The translations under genes and the position numbers were made by a program. Under the pieces are notes generated by a model. It searched no databases. It was not told where the DNA came from and was given only the letters and a program-made list of their open reading frames with translations. 64,000 nt of DNA from positions 20,578 to 84,577 of the forward strand of contig JALOQX010000001.1 in the NCBI GenBank assembly GCA_025459265.1. The letters run 5' to 3'. Source of the stretch: Pirellulaceae bacterium. Its GTDB lineage: Bacteria > Planctomycetota > Planctomycetia > Pirellulales > Pirellulaceae. Below are positions 26,650 through 35,857 of the stretch, piece by piece (positions within the stretch are counted from its first letter, which is position 1; each line of letters opens with the position of its first letter).

Positions 26650-27219
26650 TTAGCCGGCGGCACGCGGTCCGAGCCCCAGTTCGGTCGCCAGGGGCGTGAG
26701 GGCATCGATCACGAACTGGATGTGCTCGTCCAAGTCGACGCCCAGGTCGGCGGCACCCCGCACGATGTCGTCGCGGTTCACGGCCGCCGCGAAGCTCTTC
26801 TGCTTCATTTTTTTCCGCACGCTCTGCGCGGTCAGGCCGGCCAGGCCCTCGGGCCGCACCAGCGCGCAGGCGGAAATCAGTCCGGCCAGTTCGTCGCAGG
26901 CAAAGAGAGTCTTGTCGAGTCGCGATACGCGAGGGCAGTCGGGCAGGTAGTTGGCATGCGACTTGATCGCGTAAATGACGTCGTCGGGATAACCGCGGGC
27001 GGCCAGAATGGCCGCTCCCTGCAGCGGATGATCGGGGGGCTGCGGCCAGCGCTCGTAATCGAAATCGTGCAGCAGGCCGACGATGCCCCACGTCGCTTCG
27101 TCTTCCCCGTACTGGCGGGCGTACGCGCGGAGCGCCGCTTCGACGGCCAGCATGTGCCGCCGCAAGTTCTCCGTCTGCGTATACTCGCACACCAGTTCCC
27201 AGGCCTGCTGACGGTCCAC
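26650..27219 (-). CDS. HD-domain phosphohydrolase
   Basis: 189-residue HD-superfamily protein. Metal-binding pattern: 'NLRRHMLAVEAALRAYA' (first His, near residue 22), 'GIVGLLHDFDYERWPQPPDH' (the HD pair near 50) and 'AIKSHANYLPD' (later His). It resembles the YedJ-like HD proteins that hydrolyse small phosphate esters. The GTG at 27219 starts 4 bases after the stop of the TPR gene, so translation is probably coupled. Substrate unknown. Confidence 0.82.
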   Translation of the reverse strand: MDRQQAWELVCEYTQTENLRRHMLAVEAALRAYARQYGEDEATWGIVGLLHDFDYERWPQPPDHPLQGAAILAARGYPDDVIYAIKSHANYLPDCPRVSRLDKTLFACDELAGLISACALVRPEGLAGLTAQSVRKKMKQKSFAAAVNRDDIVRGAADLGVDLDEHIQFVIDALTPLATELGLGPRAAG

Positions 27220-27223
27220 GGTC

Positions 27224-28903
27224 TCAGTCTTTCTCCAGCGTGTCGGGCGCGGCGGGGGGTTCTTCCTTTTTCTCACGCCAGGGCTTGTTCTGCTGGTAAC
27301 TCTCCAGTTCCTGGCGGAGCTGGTCGCGGATCTCGTCGTCGCCCAGTTCCACCGACTTCTGCGACCACTTCCGGGCCGCTTCGAAATCCCCGGTCTCGGC
27401 ATACGCGGCAGCCAGCGTGCTGAGGATGTGTGCCTGGCTGTACTCGGTCAGTTCGCAGGCCTTGAGCGCCAGTTCCTGGGCACGCTTCCCGTCGCGCAGG
27501 CTGTCGTCCGGGGACGTGGACAGCACCCAGGAGAAGTTGTTGAGCAGTCCCGAATCGGGTTCGAAAATCTGCAGGTCCGTTTCGGGGATGCCCTGCTGGA
27601 GTAGCTTCTGCTTTTCTTCGGCCAGCGCGCGCACGGCCGCTTCATAGTCCGCAATGGCGGGTTTGTGCTCGCCCACGTTCAGATACGCATCGCCGCGGCC
27701 GCGCAAGGCGAACACATTCTGCGGCTCTTCCTGCAGCAGCTGGTTATACACCTCGATGGCTTCTCGCGACTGGTTGCCGGCGGTGAGAAACTGGGCCAGC
27801 TGCAGCTTGAGCAGTTTGTTGTCGGGTTCCCGCTGGAGCAGTTGCCGCAGGTCGCGCACCGCCTCGGGGAACTTGCGCATGGCCGCGAGCACCAGGCTGC
27901 GGAGTTCCATGGCCTGCGCGTTTTCCGGACTCGCCTGCAACACGCGCTCGACATCCTGCTGCGCCAGGGCGTTGCGTCCCTCCTGCAGGTAGAGTCGCGC
28001 CCGCATGAGCAGCAGGCCCATGTCGTTGGGATCCAGCTTGGCTGCCGCGTCCAGGTCCTGCACTGCTTCGGCCAGTTTGCCCTGCTGCGTCCAGAGGCGG
28101 GCACGCAGCGTGTAAGCCAGGGGGGTTGGTTTCTGGGCGATGACCTGATTGAGCTGCTCCAGCGCCTGGTCGAAGGCCCGCGCGCTGATCAGCGCATCGG
28201 CCACCGCCAGCCGTGCCAGCCAGTTGTCTTCGTCCCGCGCCAGCAGGCTGTTGAAATCCGCGATCGCCTGGTCGACCTGGTTCTGCTGCAGGTAGTACAT
28301 GGCCCGCGCCTGCCACACGTCGGGGTTGTCGGGATCCAGTTCCACGGCGCGACTGAAATCGGCCAACTGCTGCACCTGGTCCGGCTGCAATCCGCCGCGC
28401 AGGAGCAGGGCCTCGGCCAGCAGCTTCTTGTCGTCCGCCAGGCACTTCACCGCCTGATCGACGGTGTCACGGGCCCGGGGCAGGTCCTCGGCGTCGAGCA
28501 CCTGGAGCTGCGCGAGCCGCAAGTGTGCGGGGCCAAATCGCGCGTCGAGCCCGATGATCTTCTCCAGATCGGCCACCACGCGCTGACGCAGTTCGCGCAG
28601 TTCGGGGGTCATCATCGGAGCCCGCACCAGGGGCTGCATGATCTGCTCGGCACGTTGATAGAGCGATCCGATCAGCAGCTGACGCGCGAAGGCTTCGTCC
28701 TCTTTGGACAGTCCCTTCTGGATCGCCTGCTCGCACAACGCCGCAACTTCACCCAGTTGCTGCAGCGTCGTCGCCGTGATCTTCAGCTCCATCGCCTTAT
28801 CCAGATCTGGCTGGCCCTCCTGCGCAGCGAGAGATCGTGCCGCCAGCAGCCATGCGGCCCAGGTCCACCCCCACCAGATCTGCCGGTTGCGTTGCATCGT
28901 CAT
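27224..28903 (-). CDS. secreted tetratricopeptide-repeat protein
   Basis: 559-residue protein with an N-terminal signal-like helix ending near residue 27 ('LLAARSLAAQEGQ'). It then has a long run of about ten or more TPR-like helix pairs, e.g. 'AIADFNSLLARDEDNWLARL', 'AVQDLDAAAKLDPNDMGLLL' and 'AIEVYNQLLQEEPQNVFALR'. Such proteins act as protein-interaction scaffolds in the periplasm. It sits between the aldehyde dehydrogenase and the HD gene in a compact minus-strand unit. No enzymatic domain is visible. Confidence 0.85.
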   Translation of the reverse strand: MTMQRNRQIWWGWTWAAWLLAARSLAAQEGQPDLDKAMELKITATTLQQLGEVAALCEQAIQKGLSKEDEAFARQLLIGSLYQRAEQIMQPLVRAPMMTPELRELRQRVVADLEKIIGLDARFGPAHLRLAQLQVLDAEDLPRARDTVDQAVKCLADDKKLLAEALLLRGGLQPDQVQQLADFSRAVELDPDNPDVWQARAMYYLQQNQVDQAIADFNSLLARDEDNWLARLAVADALISARAFDQALEQLNQVIAQKPTPLAYTLRARLWTQQGKLAEAVQDLDAAAKLDPNDMGLLLMRARLYLQEGRNALAQQDVERVLQASPENAQAMELRSLVLAAMRKFPEAVRDLRQLLQREPDNKLLKLQLAQFLTAGNQSREAIEVYNQLLQEEPQNVFALRGRGDAYLNVGEHKPAIADYEAAVRALAEEKQKLLQQGIPETDLQIFEPDSGLLNNFSWVLSTSPDDSLRDGKRAQELALKACELTEYSQAHILSTLAAAYAETGDFEAARKWSQKSVELGDDEIRDQLRQELESYQQNKPWREKKEEPPAAPDTLEKD

Positions 28904-28941
28904 ATCCGAGTTCCTTATGCTGCCATTGGCTCGACGGCCTG

Positions 28942-30549
28942 TCAGCCGCGTGAGGGCACGTCATCCTGCGTCCACCGGCCGTCGATCAGACGCCACATCG
29001 AGCCGTGCGGGTTCGCATCGCTCAAACCGCGCGGCAACCGCCGGGGATGTACGTGGTCATAACATTCTAGCACGGCGAACCGCCGCAGGGCCGCGGGGAT
29101 CCCCACCGCCGTGAACCCGGGGTGGCCCGTGGCCGGATACGGACCGCCGTGGTTCATCGCGGGACTGACCGCCACTCCCGTGGGCATTTTATCGTTGAGC
29201 AGTCGCCCCACCTGCGGTCTCAAGAGCCGCGCGACGCGCGCGTATGCGTCGTCGTCCGCGCCGGCGGGATCACTGTATACGCAGCCGGTCAGGTTCCCTT
29301 CGAGCTGTTTCAGGATCTGGCACAGCTCGTCCAGGTCGGCGGCCACCACGACCAGCGCGGCATTGCCAAACGCCTCGGTCTGAAACCGTGCTGGGTCGGC
29401 CAGAAACCTCGCGCCGTCGACACGCAACAGCGTATTGGGGCAGCGATAACCCGACCCCTCGGGGACCGCCGCACGCGTCACCCGCTCAGCTCCGGCGCCG
29501 CACAGACACTCCACGCTCTGCTGCAGGGAGGTCTGAACGCCGCGCGAGAGCAGCACGCCGGGCGGCGTCGCGTCGAACCGCGCCGCCACCGCCGCCACGA
29601 ACCGGTCGCTCGCCGACCCGCGCACCAGGAGCACGAGCCCCGGATTGGTGCAGAACTGTCCCGTGCCCAGCAGGCAGCTGGCCGTGAATTCGTCCGCAAT
29701 CTCGGTCCAGCGGGCGGCCAGAACGCCGGGCAACACAACCACGGGATTCACGCTCGACAGCTCCAGATAGATCGGCTTGCCGGCGCGATCGGCCGCCGCT
29801 TTGAGAGCCAGCCCCGCCGCGCGACTGCCTGTGTACGCGGTGGCCCCCAGACGCGGATCCGCCACGAGTCGTTGGCCGTCGGCATGCTCCAGACGATAGA
29901 GCAGCTGGATGATTCCCCGCGGCATGTCGGTCTCTTCCGCTGCCTCCTGCGCCTGCGCCGCCAGCAGCTGCGTCGTGCCGGGATGCGACGAATTGGCCTT
30001 GGCGATCACCGGATTGCCGGCGGCCAGAGCCGCGGCGAAATCCCCGCCCGAACTGCTGCCGAAGGCGAACGGGAAATTGTTGGGACCGAACACCGCCACG
30101 GGACCGATGGGGGCGTACCACGAGCGCATGTCGGCCTGTGTGTCGATGGTAGCCAGCCGCCAGGACCCTTCGGCGGCGGCCCAGGCGGCCTGACGCAGCT
30201 GATTGGTCGTCCGGGGCAACTCGATGTCGCGCAGCCGCGGTGTGGCGGGCAGGCCCGTCTCCGCGTGCGCGCAAGCCACCAGTTCGTCCGCACAGTGCTC
30301 GATCCGCTGCGCCACGCAGTTCAGATAGTCCCCCAGCCGTTCACCAGGCAGCTCGAGCAGTTGCCGGGCTGCGTCCCCCGCGGCATCGAGCACCGCGTCG
30401 CAATCGTCCCACGTGCTGATCGGAAAAACCTGCGGCAGCGACTCGCCCGTGGCCGGGTTTTCGGCCTGAAACGTCCCGCGCAACGTGGCCGGCCGCCAGC
30501 GCCCGGCGATCAGGACAGGTTGAGGGGTTTGCCCTTGCGCAGCGGTCAT
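28942..30549 (-). CDS. 2,5-dioxovalerate (alpha-ketoglutarate semialdehyde) dehydrogenase, NADP+-type ALDH
   Basis: Aldehyde dehydrogenase oxidising 2,5-dioxopentanoate to 2-oxoglutarate. 535 residues, close to the type III KGSADH size. Signs: N-terminal 'AENPATGESLPQVFPIST', cofactor-fold 'PVAVFGPNNFPFAFGSSSGG', the general-base region 'YLELSSVNPVVVLPG' characteristic of this subfamily, and the nucleophile in 'LLGTGQFCTNPGLVLL'. The neighbour 13 bases upstream is a FAH-family dehydratase of the sugar-acid type that makes its substrate. I chose the ATG at 30549; a GTG at 30558 is also possible. Confidence 0.88.
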   Translation of the reverse strand: MTAAQGQTPQPVLIAGRWRPATLRGTFQAENPATGESLPQVFPISTWDDCDAVLDAAGDAARQLLELPGERLGDYLNCVAQRIEHCADELVACAHAETGLPATPRLRDIELPRTTNQLRQAAWAAAEGSWRLATIDTQADMRSWYAPIGPVAVFGPNNFPFAFGSSSGGDFAAALAAGNPVIAKANSSHPGTTQLLAAQAQEAAEETDMPRGIIQLLYRLEHADGQRLVADPRLGATAYTGSRAAGLALKAAADRAGKPIYLELSSVNPVVVLPGVLAARWTEIADEFTASCLLGTGQFCTNPGLVLLVRGSASDRFVAAVAARFDATPPGVLLSRGVQTSLQQSVECLCGAGAERVTRAAVPEGSGYRCPNTLLRVDGARFLADPARFQTEAFGNAALVVVAADLDELCQILKQLEGNLTGCVYSDPAGADDDAYARVARLLRPQVGRLLNDKMPTGVAVSPAMNHGGPYPATGHPGFTAVGIPAALRRFAVLECYDHVHPRRLPRGLSDANPHGSMWRLIDGRWTQDDVPSRG

Positions 30550-30562
30550 GATGCCCACCGAC

Positions 30563-31420
30563 TCAGTCTTGTGTCACGGGGTTGATGAGGGTCCCGACAC
30601 CCGACACCGTGATTTCGACCACGTCGCCCGGCTGCAGGGTGAACGACGCATCCGGGACGATGCCGGTGCCGGTCAGCAGAAACACGCCCTGGGGAAAGGA
30701 ATTCTCGCGGGCGAGCCACGAGATCAGGTTGTCGAAGCTGCGGGCCATCTGGCCAGCTGTCGTGGCCTCCGCATAGACCACCTCGTCATGCCGGTGAATA
30801 CACATCTCAATGCGGATCTCCTCCTCTGGCGGCATCGACACCGGGAGCGTGATGCACGGGCCCAGACTGCAGCAGGCGTCGTAGATCTTGGCCTGCGGCA
30901 GATACAGCGGATTCTCCCCCTCGATGTCCCGCGCACTCATGTCATTGCCGATCGTGAACCCGACCAGCTGCAGATGCGAATTGAGCACCAGCGTCAGCTC
31001 CGGTTCGGGGACCGTCCAGCGCGAATCCTTGCGGATCCGCAGGGCCTGGTTCGGACCGGCGACGCGGTGCGGAGTGGCTTTGAAGAACAGCTCGGGACGC
31101 GGCGACCGATACACCTGGTCGTAGCACGTGCTGGCGCTGGTCGACTCCTCCATCCGCGCAGCCTGGCTGCGCCGGTACGTCACGCCCGCCGCCCAGACTT
31201 CCTGCTGATCGATGGGGGGAAGCAGCAGGACCTTGCCCAAGGATACGCGACTGGTGCGGTCGGCCAGAAAATCCGACACTTCGGCCGGACTATCCGATTC
31301 GAGAATGTCGGCCAGGCAGGTGTACTGCCCGCCGGAGAGGCTGAGCGGCACGAGCGTGAAGTCGTCAATCAGTCCGACATTCACGGACCCGTTGGGGTGG
31401 CGGTATCTGGCGAGTTTCAT
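30563..31420 (-). CDS. FAH-family 2-keto-3-deoxy-sugar-acid dehydratase
   Basis: Fumarylacetoacetate-hydrolase-fold enzyme of 285 residues. The motif 'IEGENPLYLPQAKIYDACC' near residue 175 is typical of 2-keto-3-deoxy-arabonate/xylonate dehydratases (Caulobacter XylX, archaeal KdaD). Metal ligands are expected in 'VPEPELTLVLNSHLQLVGF' and 'GNDMSARDIEGE'. C-terminal 'TGTGIVPDASFTLQPGDVVE' matches the lid and core strand. It is followed by the semialdehyde dehydrogenase that uses its product, so the two steps lead to 2-oxoglutarate. The upstream steps (sugar dehydrogenase, lactonase, aldonate dehydratase) are not in the window. Confidence 0.87.
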   Translation of the reverse strand: MKLARYRHPNGSVNVGLIDDFTLVPLSLSGGQYTCLADILESDSPAEVSDFLADRTSRVSLGKVLLLPPIDQQEVWAAGVTYRRSQAARMEESTSASTCYDQVYRSPRPELFFKATPHRVAGPNQALRIRKDSRWTVPEPELTLVLNSHLQLVGFTIGNDMSARDIEGENPLYLPQAKIYDACCSLGPCITLPVSMPPEEEIRIEMCIHRHDEVVYAEATTAGQMARSFDNLISWLARENSFPQGVFLLTGTGIVPDASFTLQPGDVVEITVSGVGTLINPVTQD

Positions 31421-31435
31421 GGTGGTGGATAACCT

Positions 31436-33163
31436 TCAAGCTGTGGGCGGGGGTGGCGGGGCCGCCAGTGCGCACAACGCATCGCGGCCGCAACGGTGGC
31501 AGAAGTCGCCAAAGGACTCACCCTCTTGCCGCTGGTCCCGGAACGCGGCGAACAGCGGCGACAAGAGCGGCACGATCTGCTCCAACGGCACGAGGTCTTG
31601 AAAGAGGAAATTCAGTCGCGTCCCCTGCGGACTGCCGCCCAGGTAGACGCTGTACCGGCCGCGGGCCTTGCCGACCAGGCCGATGTCCGCGTTGTAGGGA
31701 CGCGCACAGCCATTCGGGCAGCCGGTCATGCGGACGGTGAAGACGTCGCGCGCGAGACCCCAGCGGTCGAGCTCCGCCTCCAGCTGATCGATCAGCCCCG
31801 GCAAGGCCCGCTCGCTCTCGGTAATCGCCAGGCCGCAGGTGGGCCAGGCCACGCACGCCATGGACCAGCGCCGCACGGTCGACGTCTCTTCGCTCAAGGG
31901 CACGCCGTGCCGACGCAGGATCTCCTCCAGCACCGGCCGGTCGCGCTCCTGCAGGTTGGTCAACAGGATGCTCTGATGAGCCGTCAGACGCAGGCCCGGC
32001 GCCAGCGTGCCACAGATCGCGCGCAGGGCCGATTTCCACTGCCGCTGCGGCGTGTCCGCCAGCCGCCCGTTCTCGACGTTCAAGCCGTAGTACCACCGCC
32101 CGTCGCCCTGGGCCTCCCAGCCGATGTGATCGCACATGGCGTGCACCTCCGCGGGGTGCAACGGCTGGAGCCGGTGTCCGCAGTACGCGTCCACTCTGGC
32201 GCGGAAGGCCTCGATCCCCCAGTGGTCGACGAGGTATTTGAGTCGCGCGAGCTTGCGATCCTCCCGATTCCCGTGGTCGCGCTGAACCTTGACCACCGCC
32301 TCGGCGACCGCCACGACGTCGCGCGCCGCGACGAACCCGAGCCGCTTGGCCAGAGCCGGATAGGTCTTCTTGTTGCTGGGCGTGACCCCCAACCCGCCGC
32401 CTACCAGCACGTTGAAGCCGATCACGCGGTCCTGTTCGATTACCGCCAGCAGGCCCAGGTCGTGCGTATAGACGTCGATGCAGTTGTCGTGCGGCAGCGC
32501 GATCCCCATCTTGAATTTGCGCGGCAAGTACGTGCGCCCGTAAATCGGCTCGTCGTCACCCGCGCCTTGATTCTCGTCGACGCGCCGTTGGGGCGTGCCC
32601 GCGGCATCGCAGAGCCAGATCTCGCGATAGGCCCTCGTCCGCGGCGCAAAATGGTGGGCCAGCGTCTGTGCCAGCTGCTGCAGCTCGAGATGCACCGGGG
32701 TCTGGTACGGGGCCGGACAGCACATGACGTTGCGATTCACGTCGCCGCACGCCGCCAGCGTGCTGAGCCCGGTGGCATTGATCTGGGCGATGACATCCCG
32801 CAGCCGGGCCTTCACAACGCCGTGGATCTGCAGCCCCTGGCGGCTCGTGATCCGCAGCGTGCCACCGCCGAATCGCTCACACAGATCCAGCTCGGCCAGC
32901 AGCTGACTCGCCGTCAACTGCCCGCCGGGAATCCGGGACCGCACCATCATGCTGAACTGCTTGCCCGCTTTCCCGTCCGCACGCGCCGCGGCGCGGTCGT
33001 CCCGATTGTCCTGCTGATAGGTGCCATGGTGTTTGAGCACCTGAATACTCTCTGCGGAGAACTGATCCGAGTCCTCCGCTAATTCGGCGGCGACCGTCCC
33101 GCGCAGGAAATTGCTCGCCGCCTTGATCCCCTCAACCGCACTGAGTTTTTCTTCCGCAGACAC
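31436..33163 (-). CDS. cysI: assimilatory sulfite reductase hemoprotein (CysI/Sir-type)
   Basis: Siroheme and 4Fe-4S enzyme reducing sulfite to sulfide. Two ferredoxin-like half domains are visible ('GGQLTASQLLAELDLCERFG', 'LRITSRQGLQIHGVV'). Cluster ligands are 'ACVAWPTCGLA' (Cx5C) and 'GCPNGCARPYNADIGLVGK' (Cx3C) near residues 440 and 490. The 575 residues from the GTG at 33163 fit CysI. An ATG-free upstream extension would add low-complexity sequence, so the internal GTG is preferred. It is the first gene of a tight minus-strand group followed by the FAH and ALDH genes; no cysJ flavoprotein is in the window, so a ferredoxin donor is possible. Confidence 0.9.
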   Translation of the reverse strand: MSAEEKLSAVEGIKAASNFLRGTVAAELAEDSDQFSAESIQVLKHHGTYQQDNRDDRAAARADGKAGKQFSMMVRSRIPGGQLTASQLLAELDLCERFGGGTLRITSRQGLQIHGVVKARLRDVIAQINATGLSTLAACGDVNRNVMCCPAPYQTPVHLELQQLAQTLAHHFAPRTRAYREIWLCDAAGTPQRRVDENQGAGDDEPIYGRTYLPRKFKMGIALPHDNCIDVYTHDLGLLAVIEQDRVIGFNVLVGGGLGVTPSNKKTYPALAKRLGFVAARDVVAVAEAVVKVQRDHGNREDRKLARLKYLVDHWGIEAFRARVDAYCGHRLQPLHPAEVHAMCDHIGWEAQGDGRWYYGLNVENGRLADTPQRQWKSALRAICGTLAPGLRLTAHQSILLTNLQERDRPVLEEILRRHGVPLSEETSTVRRWSMACVAWPTCGLAITESERALPGLIDQLEAELDRWGLARDVFTVRMTGCPNGCARPYNADIGLVGKARGRYSVYLGGSPQGTRLNFLFQDLVPLEQIVPLLSPLFAAFRDQRQEGESFGDFCHRCGRDALCALAAPPPPPTA

Positions 33164-33405
33164 GCGACACTCCGTTTCCACCGCGCTGACGCACCTGGAC
33201 GACCGTCCCTTCCCGCCGGCCGCTTCGCACCCGAGCGCTCGCCCGGCGTTCTCACGAGTATACGCGGGATCCCCGCCCATCACCAACCTGCCTGCCGTGC
33301 GGCCGGTCCGTCGGCTAGAATCGGTCCGGGCGCGGGCGTTGCCTGGTGCGGGAGGGTCCACCGACCGACCCGGTGGCCGCTCGGGCGGGACAATGAGGTG
33401 ATGCG

Positions 33406-34290
33406 ATGTCGGCTCGGATTCTGGATGGCAAAGCCCTCGCCGCGGAGATCGCCGCGGAGACCGCCGCCGCCGTAGCGGCTTTTGTCCAGTCCACGGGGGT
33501 GCAGCCCAGACTGGCGGCCGTGCTGGTCGGCGACGATCCCGCCAGCGCGGTGTATGTGCGAAACAAACAACGAGCCTGCCAGCGCGCGGGGATCGCCAGC
33601 GATCTGCATCGCCTGGAGTCCGATGCGTCGCCGTGCCAGTTGCTGGACCTGATCGACCGGCTCAACAGTGACCCGCTCGTGCACGGAATCCTGGTGCAGC
33701 TGCCGCTCCCCCCGTCGCTGGACACCACGCGCGTCTTGGACGCGGTGAATCCCTGGAAGGACGTCGATGCGTTCCACCCGCAGAACGTGGGCCTGCTGGC
33801 CCAGGGACGCCCGCGGTTCCTCCCGTGTACGCCGCACGGCGTCGTGCAGATCCTGCACCGCTGCCAGATCGCGGTCAGCGGCCAACACGTGGTCGTCGTC
33901 GGTCGGAGCGAGATCGTGGGCAAGCCGCTGGCACTGATGCTGATGCAGCGCCAGTCACCCGTCGGTGCGGACGCGGCCAATGCCACGGTCACCGTCTGCC
34001 ACAGTCGCACGCGGGACCTGGCCGCCGTGACGCGCCAGGCAGATGTGCTCGTCGCCGCGCTGGGGGCCGCACGGTTCGTGACCGCCGACATGGTCTCCCC
34101 GGGAGCAACCGTGATCGACGTGGGGATCAATCGCACGCACGAGGGACTGGTGGGCGATGTGGACTTCGCGTCGGTGCAGCATGTGGCTGGCGCCGTCACG
34201 CCGGTACCCGGTGGCGTCGGTCCGATGACGATCGCCATGCTGCTGAGCAACACGCTGCATGCCGCCCGACTGCAGACGGCCGGGCTCTAG
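33406..34290 (+). CDS. folD: methylenetetrahydrofolate dehydrogenase/cyclohydrolase FolD
   Basis: Bifunctional enzyme of one-carbon folate metabolism: NADP+-dependent oxidation of 5,10-methylene-THF and hydrolysis of the methenyl form. 294 residues. 'ILDGKALAAEIAAETAA' at the start and 'VGDDPASAVYVRNKQRAC' with the catalytic Tyr and Lys. 'GILVQLPLPPSL' and the cofactor motif 'VVVGRSEIVGKPLALML' follow. The end 'PGGVGPMTIAMLLSNT' is canonical. The stop overlaps the convergent MaoC gene by 4 bases. Confidence 0.95.
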   Translation: MSARILDGKALAAEIAAETAAAVAAFVQSTGVQPRLAAVLVGDDPASAVYVRNKQRACQRAGIASDLHRLESDASPCQLLDLIDRLNSDPLVHGILVQLPLPPSLDTTRVLDAVNPWKDVDAFHPQNVGLLAQGRPRFLPCTPHGVVQILHRCQIAVSGQHVVVVGRSEIVGKPLALMLMQRQSPVGADAANATVTVCHSRTRDLAAVTRQADVLVAALGAARFVTADMVSPGATVIDVGINRTHEGLVGDVDFASVQHVAGAVTPVPGGVGPMTIAMLLSNTLHAARLQTAGL

Positions 34291-34814
34291 CCGGCCACAC
34301 GTTTCGCGACCAGCGGCGCTTCTTCCGCCGCCGCATTGGCCACGGGCGGTGCCACCGTCGTGGACTCGCGCTGCACCTTGGCCAGCGCGACCAAGGTCTG
34401 GAAGATGCCTGACTGAACGATATCACCCGCCTGGTTCACCAGCCGCCGCCGCCAGGTGACGTAGCCCGTGCGACGACCATTGGCCGCTTTCCCGATGACT
34501 TCTGTCTCGGCATGCAGCGTGTCGCCGATGTAGATCGGCTTGTGAAACTCCCAGCTGTCGATCTTCAGAAACGCGATCGTGCGGACGGCCGGACACTGAC
34601 TGGCCAACCCGGCAACGAGAGACAGCCCCAGCAATCCGTGCGCGATCGGCCTGCCGAAGGGCGTCTGCCGCGCATACTCGTGATCGACGTGCAAGGGAGT
34701 GTAGTCCCCGCTGAGCCCGGCAAAATTCACGATGTCCGTTTCCGTGACGGTGCGTCCCAGACTGATCCACCGATCACCGACCGCCAAGTCCTCAAAATGC
34801 AATGGCCCCGTCAT
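34287..34814 (-). CDS. MaoC-like hot-dog dehydratase
   Basis: Hot-dog fold hydratase, 175 residues, of the MaoC/(R)-enoyl-CoA hydratase group. 'FAGLSGDYTPLHVDHEYARQ' carries the hydratase Asp and His (near residues 37 and 42). 'GRPIAHGLLGLSLVAGLASQ' follows. The C-terminal 25 residues are alanine-rich and probably disordered. The substrate acyl-CoA is unknown. It converges on folD and has no obvious pathway neighbours. Confidence 0.85.
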   Translation of the reverse strand: MTGPLHFEDLAVGDRWISLGRTVTETDIVNFAGLSGDYTPLHVDHEYARQTPFGRPIAHGLLGLSLVAGLASQCPAVRTIAFLKIDSWEFHKPIYIGDTLHAETEVIGKAANGRRTGYVTWRRRLVNQAGDIVQSGIFQTLVALAKVQRESTTVAPPVANAAAEEAPLVAKRVAG

Positions 34815-34909
34815 GTTGCCCTGCCACTTTCCACACAGAACGCGATTGCACCCGGATCATTGCGCGGCGAGTTACAGCTGATACGTTAGCTGATATTGAC
34901 ACGTTCGTC

Positions 34910-34930
34910 TAATCTGATTTGCACAGATTA
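34910..34930. promoter_or_regulatory. inverted repeat TAATCTG-N7-CAGATTA upstream of MaoC gene
   Basis: Perfect 7-bp arms around a 7-base spacer, about 100 bases upstream of the MaoC gene start and 90 bases beyond the end of the RNA methyltransferase gene. It lies in a locally AT-rich island that also has AGCTGATA twice (34876 and 34888) and TTGACA at 34896. It may be an operator or a weak hairpin. Confidence 0.4.
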
Positions 34931-35017
34931 TTCGACAACCGCACCGCGATCTGCAAGCTGGAAAAAGTAGGCAGAGTTTGCGTTGCCGGCCGCCACGGCA
35001 TGACGCCGTGGGACCCT

Positions 35018-35833
35018 CTAATCCGTCCCCTGGGGCGTGCGCCGCTGCCGCCACGCCTCGTAGAACAACACGGCCGCCGTGGCCGCGACATTGAGACTGT
35101 CGGCAAGGCCGCACATGGGCAGGACGATGGAATCAATAGTGACGCACTGCCAAATCGACGACAGGCCGCGTGCCTCGCTCCCCAGCACCAGGGCGCAGGG
35201 ACCGCGCAGGTCCGCGTCGGCGTACGATGTGGCGCCGTCCACGCGGGCGGCGAAGACGTGCACGCCGTGGGCCGTGAGCCAGGCGCGCACGTCGACGGCC
35301 GGTGCGGCGCAGACCGGCACGTGAAAGATCGTCCCCAGGCTGGCGCGGATCGCGTTGGGGTTGTAGAGGTCCGTGCCGCCGTCGGCCACGATGACGGCCG
35401 ACACGCCGGCTGCATCCGCCGTGCGGACCACCGCCCCAAGATTTCCGGGTTTTTCCAGCCCCTCGAGGACACAGATCAGTGGCCGGTCGGCAAGCGGCAT
35501 GTCGGCAAGCGTCGGCTGTGGCAAGGTTGCCACCAGGACCACGCCCTCCCCGCGCTGGCCGAAGGCGAGTTTGTGGAACACGTCACGTGTCACCAGCGTC
35601 GGCTCGCACCTCCGGGCGCGGGCCGTTGCGGCCAGCTCAGCCTGCTGTGACGGCTCGAGCAAGTCGGCGCACAGAAACAGCTCGCAGGGCTCCACGCCTG
35701 CGACCAGCGCCCGGCAGGATTCGCGCCAGCCGTCGATGATCATCCGCCTCTGCTGCAGGCGGCCCCGCCGGTCGCGCAGACGCAGGGCCAACTTGATGCG
35801 GGGGTTGTGGAGACTGTGGATGATGGAGGTCAT
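35018..35833 (-). CDS. TrmH/RlmB-family RNA 2'-O-methyltransferase with substrate-binding domain
   Basis: 271-residue SPOUT methyltransferase. The N-terminal SpoU substrate-binding domain (1-100) starts 'IHSLHNPRIKLALRLRDRRG'. The catalytic domain has motif 1 'EKPGNLGAVVRTADAAGV' near residue 130, motif 2 'ALVLGSEARGLSSIW', and motif 3 'LPMCGLADSLNVAATAAVL'. Architecture fits 23S rRNA or tRNA ribose methylation. It follows the SAM-dependent methyltransferase gene by 24 bases on the same strand, so two RNA-modifying enzymes may be co-expressed. Confidence 0.9.
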   Translation of the reverse strand: MTSIIHSLHNPRIKLALRLRDRRGRLQQRRMIIDGWRESCRALVAGVEPCELFLCADLLEPSQQAELAATARARRCEPTLVTRDVFHKLAFGQRGEGVVLVATLPQPTLADMPLADRPLICVLEGLEKPGNLGAVVRTADAAGVSAVIVADGGTDLYNPNAIRASLGTIFHVPVCAAPAVDVRAWLTAHGVHVFAARVDGATSYADADLRGPCALVLGSEARGLSSIWQCVTIDSIVLPMCGLADSLNVAATAAVLFYEAWRQRRTPQGTD

Positions 35834-35857
35834 AGGGATCCCCGGCCGCCGCGGCCG

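Noticed and set aside
34815..35017. Promoter on the plus strand from TTGACA at 34896
   Set aside because: No plus-strand gene follows; the -10 region is not convincing.
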